From Streptomyces sp. NBC_01262 (lineage in GTDB: Bacteria > Actinomycetota > Actinomycetes > Streptomycetales > Streptomycetaceae), in NCBI RefSeq assembly GCF_036226365.1, contig NZ_CP108462.1:2170001-2234000 (forward strand): 64,000 nucleotides of DNA. The letters run 5' to 3'. The notes under the pieces are model-generated. The model saw only the letters and a list, made by a program, of their open reading frames with translations, was not told the DNA's origin and searched no databases. Within the stretch, counting starts at the first letter, position 1, and the number at the start of each line of letters is the position of its first letter. A program made the position numbers and the translations under genes. Shown piece by piece: positions 55,935 to 62,747 of this stretch.

Positions 55935-56351
55935 TCAGGGCGCGTCACGGGTGAGGCGGTAGCCGGTGACCTCGGCCGGGGCAATCCGCATGAGCTGTTC
56001 GTTGCGCGCTCCGGGCCAGGCGCGCAGGGGAAGGCCGTAGCGCGCCCGCTGGCTCGGGTCGGTGACCTGACCGGCCGGGCCGGTGACGATCACGGTCCAC
56101 CCGGTGTGGTCCCGCATGTCGATCCGGTCGACCTGATAGGTGACGCGGGCCCCGCAGGCAGCTCCGAAGAACCCGCCGGGCGGGACCCGGATGCGCAGGA
56201 TGACCTGCCTGTCGTCGAGCAGGTGACGCAGCACCCGAACGGCGGCCAGGCCGGGCCCGGTGCGGGCCAGGCGGCCGACACCGTCGGAGGCGAGCAGGGA
56301 CAACGCCTGCTCCCGCGGCATGGCGACCAGCCGCGGCAAAGGGCGGATCAC
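55935..56351 (-). CDS. PPOX-fold (pyridoxamine 5'-phosphate oxidase-like) protein, copy 1
   Basis: 138 aa. GTG 56351 overlaps the upstream stop (GTGA). The split-barrel pattern of small actinobacterial flavin/F420-binding proteins is visible: ALSLLASDGVGRLARTGPG, VTYQVDRIDMRDHTGWTVIVTGPAGQVTDP and IRIAPAEVTGYRL-like end (MRIAPAEVTGYRLTRD). The cofactor cannot be read. A second copy lies at 60970 in the SulP operon. Such proteins are common in hypoxia/dormancy clusters of Streptomyces. Confidence 0.75.
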   Translation of the reverse strand: MIRPLPRLVAMPREQALSLLASDGVGRLARTGPGLAAVRVLRHLLDDRQVILRIRVPPGGFFGAACGARVTYQVDRIDMRDHTGWTVIVTGPAGQVTDPSQRARYGLPLRAWPGARNEQLMRIAPAEVTGYRLTRDAP

Positions 56352-56632
56352 CGGCCGGCTCCGCCGCCCGGTACCTCCCGGGGAGCGGATACCGCAGGCC
56401 GCGCTGCGACCTCTCGTAGCAGCGGCCTCGGCACCGCACCGCCGGGGTCCAGGACCGGCGCGGTCACGGCAGCCAGGTCGAGACCGTGCTCCCGCCCCAG
56501 CCGCCTCACGTCTTCCAGATCCACCGTGCACACAGCGACCGCCCACGGGTCGCCCTGTTCGCCGGCCATGGCCATCGCCTCCCGCAGCCGGTCAGCACGG
56601 CGGCGCAGAGCGTCCTCGAACCCCTCGCCCAT
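56348..56632 (-). CDS. small helical protein, paralogue A
   Basis: 94 aa. ATG 56632 (MGEGFEDALRRRADRLREAM) follows GGAG. Strongly helical at 1-60 (LRRRADRLREAMAMAGEQGDPWAVAVCTVDLEDVRRLGREHGLDL), with a proline-rich tail. No domain recognised. It shares its pattern (EGF, RR-A, EQGD, DLE, L-R-HG) with the gene at 57893. First gene of the operon small protein-PPOX-malic-like, downstream of operator 2. Confidence 0.55.
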   Translation of the reverse strand: MGEGFEDALRRRADRLREAMAMAGEQGDPWAVAVCTVDLEDVRRLGREHGLDLAAVTAPVLDPGGAVPRPLLREVAARPAVSAPREVPGGGAGR

Positions 56633-56779
56633 CAACGACTCCCGTGCGCGCTTGCAGCACCCGGTACGGATGCCCCATGGATCAACAGGTAGGAAATGGC
56701 ACAACCTCACCGGCGAGGCCGCGACGGGCGGCCGCCCCAGCGTCGGTTCTGGGGCGGCCACCCACTGACGACATTACCA

Positions 56780-56797
56780 GTTGCTAAGTTTGGCAAC
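56780..56797. promoter_or_regulatory. ArsR-type operator 2
   Basis: GTTGCTAAGTTTGGCAAC, embedded in a longer CAGTTGC...GCAACTG inverted repeat (56778-56799), 147 bp upstream of paralogue A and on the other side of the decayed STAS gene. The rest of the 328-bp interval 56633-56960 holds no gene I can recognise. Confidence 0.65.
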
Positions 56798-56960
56798 TGT
56801 AAACGATGGAAAGAACTCGGGAGTGCGTATGGCATCCATCCGCAGGGATGCGTCGAGTACTGGAGGGACTGCGCGTCAAGTCCCCTCGCAAGTACCACAC
56901 TGGACACAGCCCTCGCTTTCGTGGTCCCACCGCCGGCGGCTCACAAAGGCGGTGGTGACC

Positions 56961-57284
56961 ATGCAGCGGCACTTCGAGGACCGACGCGGAACCGGGGCTG
57001 CGGCTGTCCGGCTACCTCGGACGTCAGGCCACCGACCCGTTCGCCGGGGCTATGAGCTGGGCACGACCACGCGCCACGGGCACGATCGTGGTGGACGTAT
57101 CGGGCCTGTCCAGCTGGAGCGAAGAGGGCGAGGCTGCGACTTTGGACGCCGCCCGCGCCCCGTGGCCTTCTGCGGCATGCGTGGCCGTGCCGCTCCACCG
57201 CTGACCAGGAACGCTCTGGTTTCCATCCGGATGTTCACCGAAGTGGAGGCCGCCCTGACAGCCCTCGCCTCGCAGTGGCCCTGA
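56961..57284 (+). pseudogene. decayed STAS-like gene (copy 3, frameshifted)
   Basis: Read across three frames it follows the copies at 54274 and 61857: MQRHFED, then after a +1 shift near 56980-57000 LRLSGYLGRQATDPFAGAMS and GTIVVDVSGLSSWSEEGEAA with the W-S-x-x-G signature, then after a small deletion near 57160 RPVAFCGMRGRAA and EVEAALTALASQWP before TGA. At least two frame changes make it non-functional. Confidence 0.65.
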
Positions 57285-57361
57285 TCCACGCCACGCGTGG
57301 GTGGGCCGTGTTTCACAGGCGCTGCACCGGCTCGTCCGGGCCCGGCATCGCGCCGCACGCC

Positions 57362-57379
57362 GTTGCTAAAGTTCGAACA
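57362..57379. promoter_or_regulatory. ArsR-type operator 3 (one good half-site)
   Basis: GTTGCTAAAGTTCGAACA keeps the left half TTGCTAA and a degenerate right half, 121 bp upstream of ArsR copy 2. The interval 57285-57499 otherwise shows no gene. Confidence 0.45.
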
Positions 57380-57499
57380 GGCAATCTCGCCCTGCGCGGG
57401 CGGGGGTCGGGATGACGATGCGTGCACGTACGTGCCTCACACCCACCATTCGCCGGCGGCGCATCAGCGCCCGGCGCCGGAACCCGGGAGGCGGGCGTA

Positions 57500-57862
57500 G
57501 TGAGCGCTCCTCTGTACCAGCTCAAGGCCGACTTCTTCAAAACCCTCGGCCACCCGGTCCGCATCCGGGTCCTGGAACTGCTCAGCCAGCGTGAACACGC
57601 CGTCGCCGAAATGCTCCCGGAGATCGGGATCGAGGCCGCTCACCTGTCCCAGCAGCTTGCCGTCCTGCGCCGGGCCAATCTCGTGGCCACGCGAAAAGAA
57701 GGCTCCACCGTCTTCTACCGGCTGACCAGCCACCAGATCGCGGACCTGCTGACGGCCGCCCGAGTCATTCTCAGCGGCGTCCTGGCCGGACAGGCCGAAC
57801 TCCTCGAAGACCTCCGCGCCACCACGCCTTCGCAAATCCCCCGGCGGACCGCGGCCATCTGA
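57500..57862 (+). CDS. ArsR-family winged-helix regulator, copy 2
   Basis: 120 aa. GTG 57500 follows GGGAGG. It is very close to copy 1: MSAPLYQLKADFFKTLGHPV, then LSQREHAVAEMLPEIGIEAAHLSQQLAVLRRANLVATRKEGSTVFY. No cysteine, so no thiolate metal site. C-terminal helices (LLTAARVILSGVLAGQAELLEDL) form the dimer. It is downstream of operator 3 and may bind the same sites as copies 1 and 3. Confidence 0.88.
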   Translation: MSAPLYQLKADFFKTLGHPVRIRVLELLSQREHAVAEMLPEIGIEAAHLSQQLAVLRRANLVATRKEGSTVFYRLTSHQIADLLTAARVILSGVLAGQAELLEDLRATTPSQIPRRTAAI

Positions 57863-57892
57863 CCGGCCTTCCGGCGGGCAGGGCGCCGTTTC

Positions 57893-58093
57893 TCAACTTC
57901 CCTCAGCGCCGACGCCCGGCGCGGCCACACCATCGACTTCGATCCCGTGCCTGCGGGCCAGTCGGAGCAGGTTCTCCAGATCGCCGGTATGCGTGACGAC
58001 CGCGTGCTCGTCGCCCTCCTCGCGCGCCCGGCGCAGTGCCTCATCCGCCTCGCGCGCCCGCCGCCCGAGGCTGGCCTCGAATCCTTCCGCCAC
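57893..58093 (-). CDS. small helical protein, paralogue B
   Basis: 66 aa. GTG 58093 follows AGGAGG. MAEGFEASLGRRAREADEAL and RRAREEGDEHAVVTHTGDLE and NLLRLARRHGIEVDGVAAP form two helices with the same pattern as paralogue A at 56348. No known domain. It is divergent from the Lrp/AsnC-like gene, with operator 4 between them. Confidence 0.55.
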   Translation of the reverse strand: MAEGFEASLGRRAREADEALRRAREEGDEHAVVTHTGDLENLLRLARRHGIEVDGVAAPGVGAEGS

Positions 58094-58172
58094 GTCACGC
58101 CTCCTGATCGCTGTCACCGAGTACCCATGCCCGTTTCCGCACCACGGGCATGGGCGCCTCACTATGTATCGA

Positions 58173-58190
58173 ATTGAAGAATTCGGCAAT
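58173..58190. promoter_or_regulatory. ArsR-type operator 4
   Basis: ATTGAAGAATTCGGCAAT has the outer ATTG...CAAT of the family with a changed centre, between divergent paralogue B (80 bp) and the Lrp/AsnC-like gene (about 85 bp). Confidence 0.5.
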
Positions 58191-58275
58191 TTCCAGCGAT
58201 GGCGACGCGTGATCGCTTACGGCAGGGGACACGCTTCGGGGTGATGCCCGGCACTGCCGCACCAGGAGGTCCGTC

Positions 58276-58509
58276 ATCATCGAGGCATACATCCTGATCC
58301 AGACCCGGGCGGGCAAGGCCCTCGATGCGGCTGCGGCCATCTCGGCCATCCCTGGGGTGCTGCAGGTCAATGCGGTGACCGGTCCCTATGACGTGATCGT
58401 ACGAGCCGAGGCCGGGGCGGCGGACGACCTGGGGCGCCTGGTGGTGGCACGGATCCAGCAGGTCGAAGGCATCTTCCGCACCCTGACCTGTCCGGTGGTC
58501 GAGCTCTAG
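58276..58509 (+). CDS. Lrp/AsnC effector-domain (RAM) protein with no canonical start codon
   Basis: About 77 aa: IEAYILIQTRAGKALDAAAA, GVLQVNAVTGPYDVIVRAEA, DDLGRLVVARIQQVEGIF and RTLTCPVVEL, a stand-alone ligand-binding domain of Lrp family proteins, which oligomerise and bind amino acids. A perfect AGGAGGT (58264-58270) precedes it, but the following codons are GTC ATC ATC GAG; no ATG, GTG or TTG occurs in frame before the conserved domain. Homologues start with GTG here. Either ATC is used as a start or the start was lost by mutation. Its TAG stop is part of the target duplication of a MITE. Confidence 0.65.
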   Translation: MIEAYILIQTRAGKALDAAAAISAIPGVLQVNAVTGPYDVIVRAEAGAADDLGRLVVARIQQVEGIFRTLTCPVVEL

Positions 58510-58720
58510 GGCCTGTCTTGTGGATCTCCGTGGCGTCGCGTGCCCTGGCACCCGCGCTCGCCGCGTTGTCGTCGGTCAACGACGTCCCCCAGCTAGACGC
58601 TGGGAGGTGCCCCCACCGCGTCGCTTCCCTCCTCCGCCTTGCGATCACAGGCACCGCAGAGACATCAGCCGCTGGCGCGGCGGGCCGCTCCTTCACCCAC
58701 GGAGATCCACAAGACAGGCC
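58510..58720. mobile_element. 211-bp MITE with 24-bp terminal inverted repeats and CTAG duplication
   Basis: The left end (58510-58533, beginning GGCCTGTCTTGTGG) and right end (58697-58720) are perfect 24-bp inverted repeats. The element is flanked by CTAG at 58506-58509 and 58721-58724, a 4-bp target duplication. It contains an internal CCCAGC-TAGAC-GCTGGG hairpin and no transposase. It has inserted at the stop codon of the Lrp/AsnC-like gene, whose TAG is within the duplicated CTAG. Confidence 0.85.
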
Positions 58721-58758
58721 CTAGCCGCCACTCCTGAGCGGTACTGACCATTCACTGA

Positions 58759-58776
58759 ATTGCAAAAATCATCAAT
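58759..58776. promoter_or_regulatory. ArsR-type operator 5
   Basis: ATTGCAAAAATCATCAAT, outer ATTG...CAAT conserved, 102 bp upstream of ArsR copy 3 and 34 bp right of the MITE end. Weaker symmetry than sites 1 and 2. Confidence 0.45.
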
Positions 58777-58877
58777 TTACTACATGCTGTCATGGCTGTT
58801 CCTGGAGGTAGCCGCAGGCACAGCACCAGGGTGTGCGCCCCGAGCCCGGGGCGGCGAGGAGAGGAACTGGGGAACCG

Positions 58878-59219
58878 ATGTCGGTGCCGCTGTACCAGGC
58901 CAAGGCGGAGTTCTTCCGCATGCTCGGGCATCCCGTACGGATCCGGGTCCTCGAACTGCTGCAGGACGGACCGATGCCGGTGCGCGACCTGCTCACGCGG
59001 ATCGAGATCGAACCGTCCGGGCTCTCCCAGCAGCTCGCCGTGCTGCGCCGCTCAGGCATCGTCACCGCGACCCGTGACGGCTCGACCGTGGTCTACGCCC
59101 TCACCGGCGGCGACGTGTCGGAGCTGCTGCAGGCGGCACGCCGGATCCTGACCGAGATGCTCACCGGCCAGAACGAACTCCTCAACGAACTGCGGGAAGC
59201 CGAGGTCATCAGCAAGTGA
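58878..59219 (+). CDS. ArsR-family winged-helix regulator, copy 3
   Basis: 113 aa. ATG 58878 (MSVPLYQAKAEFFRMLGHPV). The winged HTH has the recognition helix PSGLSQQLAVLRRSGIVTATRDGSTVVYAL. More diverged from copies 1 and 2 but with the same N-terminus and length; no cysteines. It is the first gene of an operon with SulP, PPOX, HATPase and STAS-like genes; its stop overlaps the SulP GTG. It is therefore likely a local regulator of this operon. Confidence 0.88.
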   Translation: MSVPLYQAKAEFFRMLGHPVRIRVLELLQDGPMPVRDLLTRIEIEPSGLSQQLAVLRRSGIVTATRDGSTVVYALTGGDVSELLQAARRILTEMLTGQNELLNELREAEVISK

Positions 59220-60973
59220 GTCCCCTTCTCGACCAGGCCTGGGGTTCGGTTCGTTCTCTCCTGCCCGCCCGCGCCGACCTGGCGCTCATGGGGCGCAACC
59301 CTCGCCGCGACCTGCTTGCCGGGCTCACCGTGGCGATCGTGGCGCTGCCGTTGGCCCTGGGGTTCGGGATCTCCTCCGGTGCCGGAGCCGAAGCCGGACT
59401 GGCCACCGCAGTGGTGGCCGGGGCGCTGGCAGCGGTGTTCGGCGGGTCAAATCTGCAGGTGTCGGGGCCGACCGGGGCGATGACCGTCGTCCTGGTGCCG
59501 ATCGTCGCCCAGTACGGGACGGGCGGTGTGCTCGCTGTGGGTCTGCTGGCCGGGCTGATGATGATCGGCCTCGCCTTCGCCCGGGCCGGCCGCTACATGA
59601 GCTATGTCCCCGCCCCGGTGATCGAGGGCTTCACCCTCGGCATCGCGGGCGTGATCGGGCTGCAGCAGGTGCCAGGCGCGCTCGGTGTGGCCAAGCCGGA
59701 GGGCGAGAAGGTCGTCGCCATCGCGTGGCGTGCCGTCGAGGAGTTCGTCACGGCTCCGAATTGGACCGCCATCGCGCTGGCGGGCGGCGTCGTGGTGCTG
59801 ATGCTGGCCGGGGCCCGCTGGAAGCCGACTGTGCCGTTCTCCCTGATCGCGGTGATCGCCGCGACTATCGCGGTCAAGGTGCTGGATCTTGATGCCACGA
59901 CCATCGGGCACCTGCCGTCCGGGCTGCCCGCCCCGTCGCTGGGGTTCCTGCATCCGTCCGAGGTGCCCTCGTTGCTCGCTCCGGCGGTGGCGGTGGCGGC
60001 GCTGGCGGCGCTGGAGTCGTTGATGTCGGCGAGCGCGGCGGACGCGATGAGCGTGGGGCAGCGCCACGACAGCGACCGGGAACTGTTCGGCCAGGGCCTG
60101 GCCAACATCGCCGCCCCGCTGTTCGGCGGCGTCGCGGCCACCGGCGCCATCGCCCGCACCGCCGTCAACGTCCGCTCCGGCGGGACCTCTCGGCTCGCCG
60201 CGCTCATCCACGCGGCGGTGCTCGCGGTCATCGTGTTCGCGGCCGCTCCGCTGGTGGCCGGCATCCCGCTCGCGGCCCTGTCCGGCGTCCTGATCGCCAC
60301 CGCGATCCGCATGGTCGAGGTCGGAAGTCTGAAGGCGATGGCCCGCGCCACCCGCTCCGACGCGATCATCCTCGTCCTGACCGCGGCCGCAACGCTGGCC
60401 CTGGACCTGGTCAAGGCGGTCCTGATCGGCCTGATCGTCGCTGGTGCCCTGGCGCTGCGGGCCGTCGCCAAGCACACCCGCCTCGACCAGGTGCCACTGG
60501 AGCGGGACCTGCCGGGCGGGCACAGCGACGAGGAGCACGCGCTGCTGGCCGAGCACATCGTGGCGTACCGCCTCGACGGGCCGCTGTTCTTCGCCGCCGC
60601 CCACCGCTTCCTGCTGGAGCTCACCGAGGTCGCCGACGTCCGCGTCATCATCCTGCGCATGTCCCGGGTGACCACCATCGACGCCACCGGCGCCCTCGTC
60701 CTCAAGGACGCCATCGACAAACTCACCCGGCGCGGCATCACCGTCATGGCCTCCGGCATAAAGCCCGGCCAACTGCGCACTCTGGACTCCCTCGGCGTCC
60801 TGGACGCCTTGCGCGCCGACGGCCGGGTGCACGACACCACCCCGGACGCCATCCGCGCCGCCCGCACCCACCTGCATTGCAGCGGAGTTCTGCCGATCCC
60901 GCTCCAAGCCCAGGTCGAGGTCGAGGTCGAGGTCCAGGCACCGAACACCGTCCCCGAGGAGGCTGCCCGATGA
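59216..60973 (+). CDS. SulP family anion transporter with STAS domain
   Basis: 585 aa. The SLC26/SulP membrane domain (about 25-420, 14 segments) has the family opening DLLAGLTVAIVALPLALGFG (residues about 31-50) and NLQVSGPTGAMTVVLVP (about 81-97), and a C-terminal STAS domain (about 445-550; YRLDGPLFFAAAHRFLLEL, VTTIDATGALVLKDAIDKL). SulP proteins carry sulfate, bicarbonate or dicarboxylates; the substrate here is unknown. No carbonic anhydrase is fused or adjacent. GTG 59216 overlaps the ArsR copy 3 stop. A Val/Glu repeat precedes the end. Confidence 0.9.
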   Translation: MSPLLDQAWGSVRSLLPARADLALMGRNPRRDLLAGLTVAIVALPLALGFGISSGAGAEAGLATAVVAGALAAVFGGSNLQVSGPTGAMTVVLVPIVAQYGTGGVLAVGLLAGLMMIGLAFARAGRYMSYVPAPVIEGFTLGIAGVIGLQQVPGALGVAKPEGEKVVAIAWRAVEEFVTAPNWTAIALAGGVVVLMLAGARWKPTVPFSLIAVIAATIAVKVLDLDATTIGHLPSGLPAPSLGFLHPSEVPSLLAPAVAVAALAALESLMSASAADAMSVGQRHDSDRELFGQGLANIAAPLFGGVAATGAIARTAVNVRSGGTSRLAALIHAAVLAVIVFAAAPLVAGIPLAALSGVLIATAIRMVEVGSLKAMARATRSDAIILVLTAAATLALDLVKAVLIGLIVAGALALRAVAKHTRLDQVPLERDLPGGHSDEEHALLAEHIVAYRLDGPLFFAAAHRFLLELTEVADVRVIILRMSRVTTIDATGALVLKDAIDKLTRRGITVMASGIKPGQLRTLDSLGVLDALRADGRVHDTTPDAIRAARTHLHCSGVLPIPLQAQVEVEVEVQAPNTVPEEAAR

Positions 60974-61422
60974 GCACCCCCATAGCCCGCCGCATGATCG
61001 AGGTCTCCGGCGCCGAGGCGCTGTGGCTGCTGGAGGGCGCCACCGGCGGCCGGCTGGTGTACGTCCAACGCGACCAGGCCGTCGTCCGCCCGGCAGAGCA
61101 TGTCGTGGAGTACGGCCGCTTGGTCGTCCGCGTCCCCGCCCCAGCCGCAACCCTGGCCGGGGCGGGCACCGTGACCTACCAGGCTGACGAGATCCACCGG
61201 GGAACCAAGCGGGGCTGGTCGGTAAGCGCTGCCGGGGCTGCCGAGGTGATCACCGACCCGGATGAGGCCGCTCACTACCTGCGCACGTTGTCCGGCTGGG
61301 CCCACGGGCCACACGACACGCTGATCCGCATCCGCCCGCAGAGCGTGCAGGGCTACCGCCTCGGTGATGCCGTGGAGGCCAACGCGCAGTCGTCCGGCAG
61401 CAGCAGGCCTCGCACCCGGTGA
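60970..61422 (+). CDS. PPOX-fold (pyridoxamine 5'-phosphate oxidase-like) protein, copy 2
   Basis: 150 aa. ATG 60970 overlaps the SulP stop (ATGA). Core: RRMIEVSGAEALWLLEGATG, GRLVYVQRDQAVVRPAEHVV, GRLVVRVPAPAATL, VTYQADEIHRGTKRGWSVSA, IRIRPQSVQGYRL, typical of the small split-barrel proteins that bind FMN or F420. Same end pattern as copy 1. Co-translated with SulP and the HATPase gene. Confidence 0.8.
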   Translation: MSTPIARRMIEVSGAEALWLLEGATGGRLVYVQRDQAVVRPAEHVVEYGRLVVRVPAPAATLAGAGTVTYQADEIHRGTKRGWSVSAAGAAEVITDPDEAAHYLRTLSGWAHGPHDTLIRIRPQSVQGYRLGDAVEANAQSSGSSRPRTR

Positions 61423-61838
61423 CCAGCCACGCGGCCCTGCGCCACCGCCATGTGCTGACCCTGCCGACGCAGCCGGCCTCGGTGGCGACGGCCCGTGGCA
61501 CCGCCGAGTACGTATATCCCTCGTGGGGCATCAACCCGGGCCACCCCAGCTTCGCCCCGACGCTGTTCATCCTCAGCGAACTGGTCACCAACAGCGTCCG
61601 GCACGCTGCCGGAGCATCCCCGAGCCTCGATGTGATCTACGCGGCGGGCGGCGGAGTCCTCGCCTTCGCCGTCCACGACCGCCACCCCGACCAGCCGGAC
61701 CTGCACAACCTCGCCAAGCCCGCCGGCGGCCTGGCCATGGTGGCCGAACTCACCGCCGAGCTCGGCGGAACCAGCACCGTTCGGCCCGACGCCGACCGCG
61801 GTGGCAAGACCATCTGGATCACCCTCCCCCTCCAGTAG
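61419..61838 (+). CDS. RsbW-like ATP-binding protein (HATPase_c_2)
   Basis: 139 aa. GTG 61419 overlaps the PPOX stop (GTGA). The Bergerat N box is PTLFILSELVTNSVRHAAG (about 47-65), the G1 box VHDRHPDQPDL (about 84-94) and the G2-like KPAGGLAMVAELTAEL (about 99-114), ending with KTIWITLPL. This is the Streptomyces anti-sigma/kinase type. The STAS-like protein encoded 18 bp downstream is a natural candidate partner. Confidence 0.85.
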   Translation: MTSHAALRHRHVLTLPTQPASVATARGTAEYVYPSWGINPGHPSFAPTLFILSELVTNSVRHAAGASPSLDVIYAAGGGVLAFAVHDRHPDQPDLHNLAKPAGGLAMVAELTAELGGTSTVRPDADRGGKTIWITLPLQ

Positions 61839-61856
61839 CCCCGAGAAAGCGCCCCC

Positions 61857-62285
61857 ATGCCTGCTTCCGAGACCTTCCAGTGGCACTACACCGCCCGAGA
61901 GGACCTGGGCATCCTCGCCCTCGCCGGGCATCTCCACGACGAGGCCGCCGACCGTTTCACCGGCGCCGTCAACTGGGTCCTGGCCCACGGCACGGGCCCG
62001 CTCATCCTCGACCTGACCGCCCTGTACACCTGGTCGCACGGAGGCCAGGCCGCCATCGTCCAGGCCGCACGCCGCCTCGCCGAGCAGAACCGGCCACTGG
62101 AACTCTCCGCGATCCCCGCCGACGGCACCGGCGCCGTCATCTACAACGGCACACCGTTCATCCCGATCCACGACGACCTGGACACTGCCCTGGCCGCCCA
62201 CGGTACGACCCGCGACGAACCGGACGGCCGGCGGCAATGGCGCTCCGGCGGCTGGACCGACGACACCCAGCCGCTCACGGTCTGA
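61857..62285 (+). CDS. STAS-like protein with W-S-x-x-G signature, copy 2
   Basis: 142 aa from ATG 61857. FQWHYTAREDLGILALAGHL, DRFTGAVNWVLAHGTGPLIL, DLTALYTWSHGGQAAIVQAA, then a C-terminal extension rich in Asp/Arg/Trp. The phosphorylation D-S-S-G motif of SpoIIAA is replaced by W-S-H-G-G. It closes the ArsR-SulP-PPOX-HATPase operon, and its end overlaps the convergent STAS gene by 11 bp. Confidence 0.65.
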   Translation: MPASETFQWHYTAREDLGILALAGHLHDEAADRFTGAVNWVLAHGTGPLILDLTALYTWSHGGQAAIVQAARRLAEQNRPLELSAIPADGTGAVIYNGTPFIPIHDDLDTALAAHGTTRDEPDGRRQWRSGGWTDDTQPLTV

Positions 62286-62694
62286 TCGGCTCGCCGAAAC
62301 GCCCCGCCGTTCGCCCGGGCCTGGCCGTGCTCGGCCGGCGTTCGTGGCTCACCTCGATCAGGACGAGCGGACGTACCGGCTGCGCGCCGAGCATCCGGAG
62401 CAGGCGGGCCCTGTAGGCGTCGCAATGGACCGCTATCACTTTGTGCCTGGTAGCTCTCTGAGCGAGCAGCAGCAGATCGCTGGCGCAGCCGATGTCGATG
62501 AAGTGCAGTTGCGTAAGGTCGACTACCAGACAGCGAGAGGCCCTGCTCCGGGCCAGCCCGCTCTCCAGCGCGGTGACGAACTGTTCGCGAGTGGCCCCGT
62601 CCGCTTCGCCGAACAGCCGCACCACACCGGCCCCGTGTACGGCACGCAACACGCCGCATCCCGACAGAGAATGGCTCCAGTGGATCTGTCGCAT
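62275..62694 (-). CDS. STAS-domain protein (anti-anti-sigma-like)
   Basis: 139 aa. ATG 62694 follows GAGGTGG; a GTG at 62700 is also possible. Closer to classical STAS: GAGVVRLFGEADGATREQFV, SRCLVVDLTQLHFIDIGCAS, DLLLLAQRATRHKVIAVHC. The usual D-S-S-G reads D-I-G-C, so the phosphorylatable serine is missing. It lies just downstream of the acetate-CoA ligase relic on the same strand and converges with the SulP operon. Role likely in partner binding rather than a phosphorylation switch. Confidence 0.7.
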   Translation of the reverse strand: MRQIHWSHSLSGCGVLRAVHGAGVVRLFGEADGATREQFVTALESGLARSRASRCLVVDLTQLHFIDIGCASDLLLLAQRATRHKVIAVHCDAYRARLLRMLGAQPVRPLVLIEVSHERRPSTARPGRTAGRFGEPIRP

Positions 62695-62747
62695 GCCCAC
62701 CCACCTCTTCTCCCTGAGCCGACGTGTCGTGCGAGCAGCCCGCAGGG

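Noticed and set aside
58518..58747. Small frames inside the MITE
   Set aside because: They span the terminal repeats, show no domain and arise from a non-coding element.
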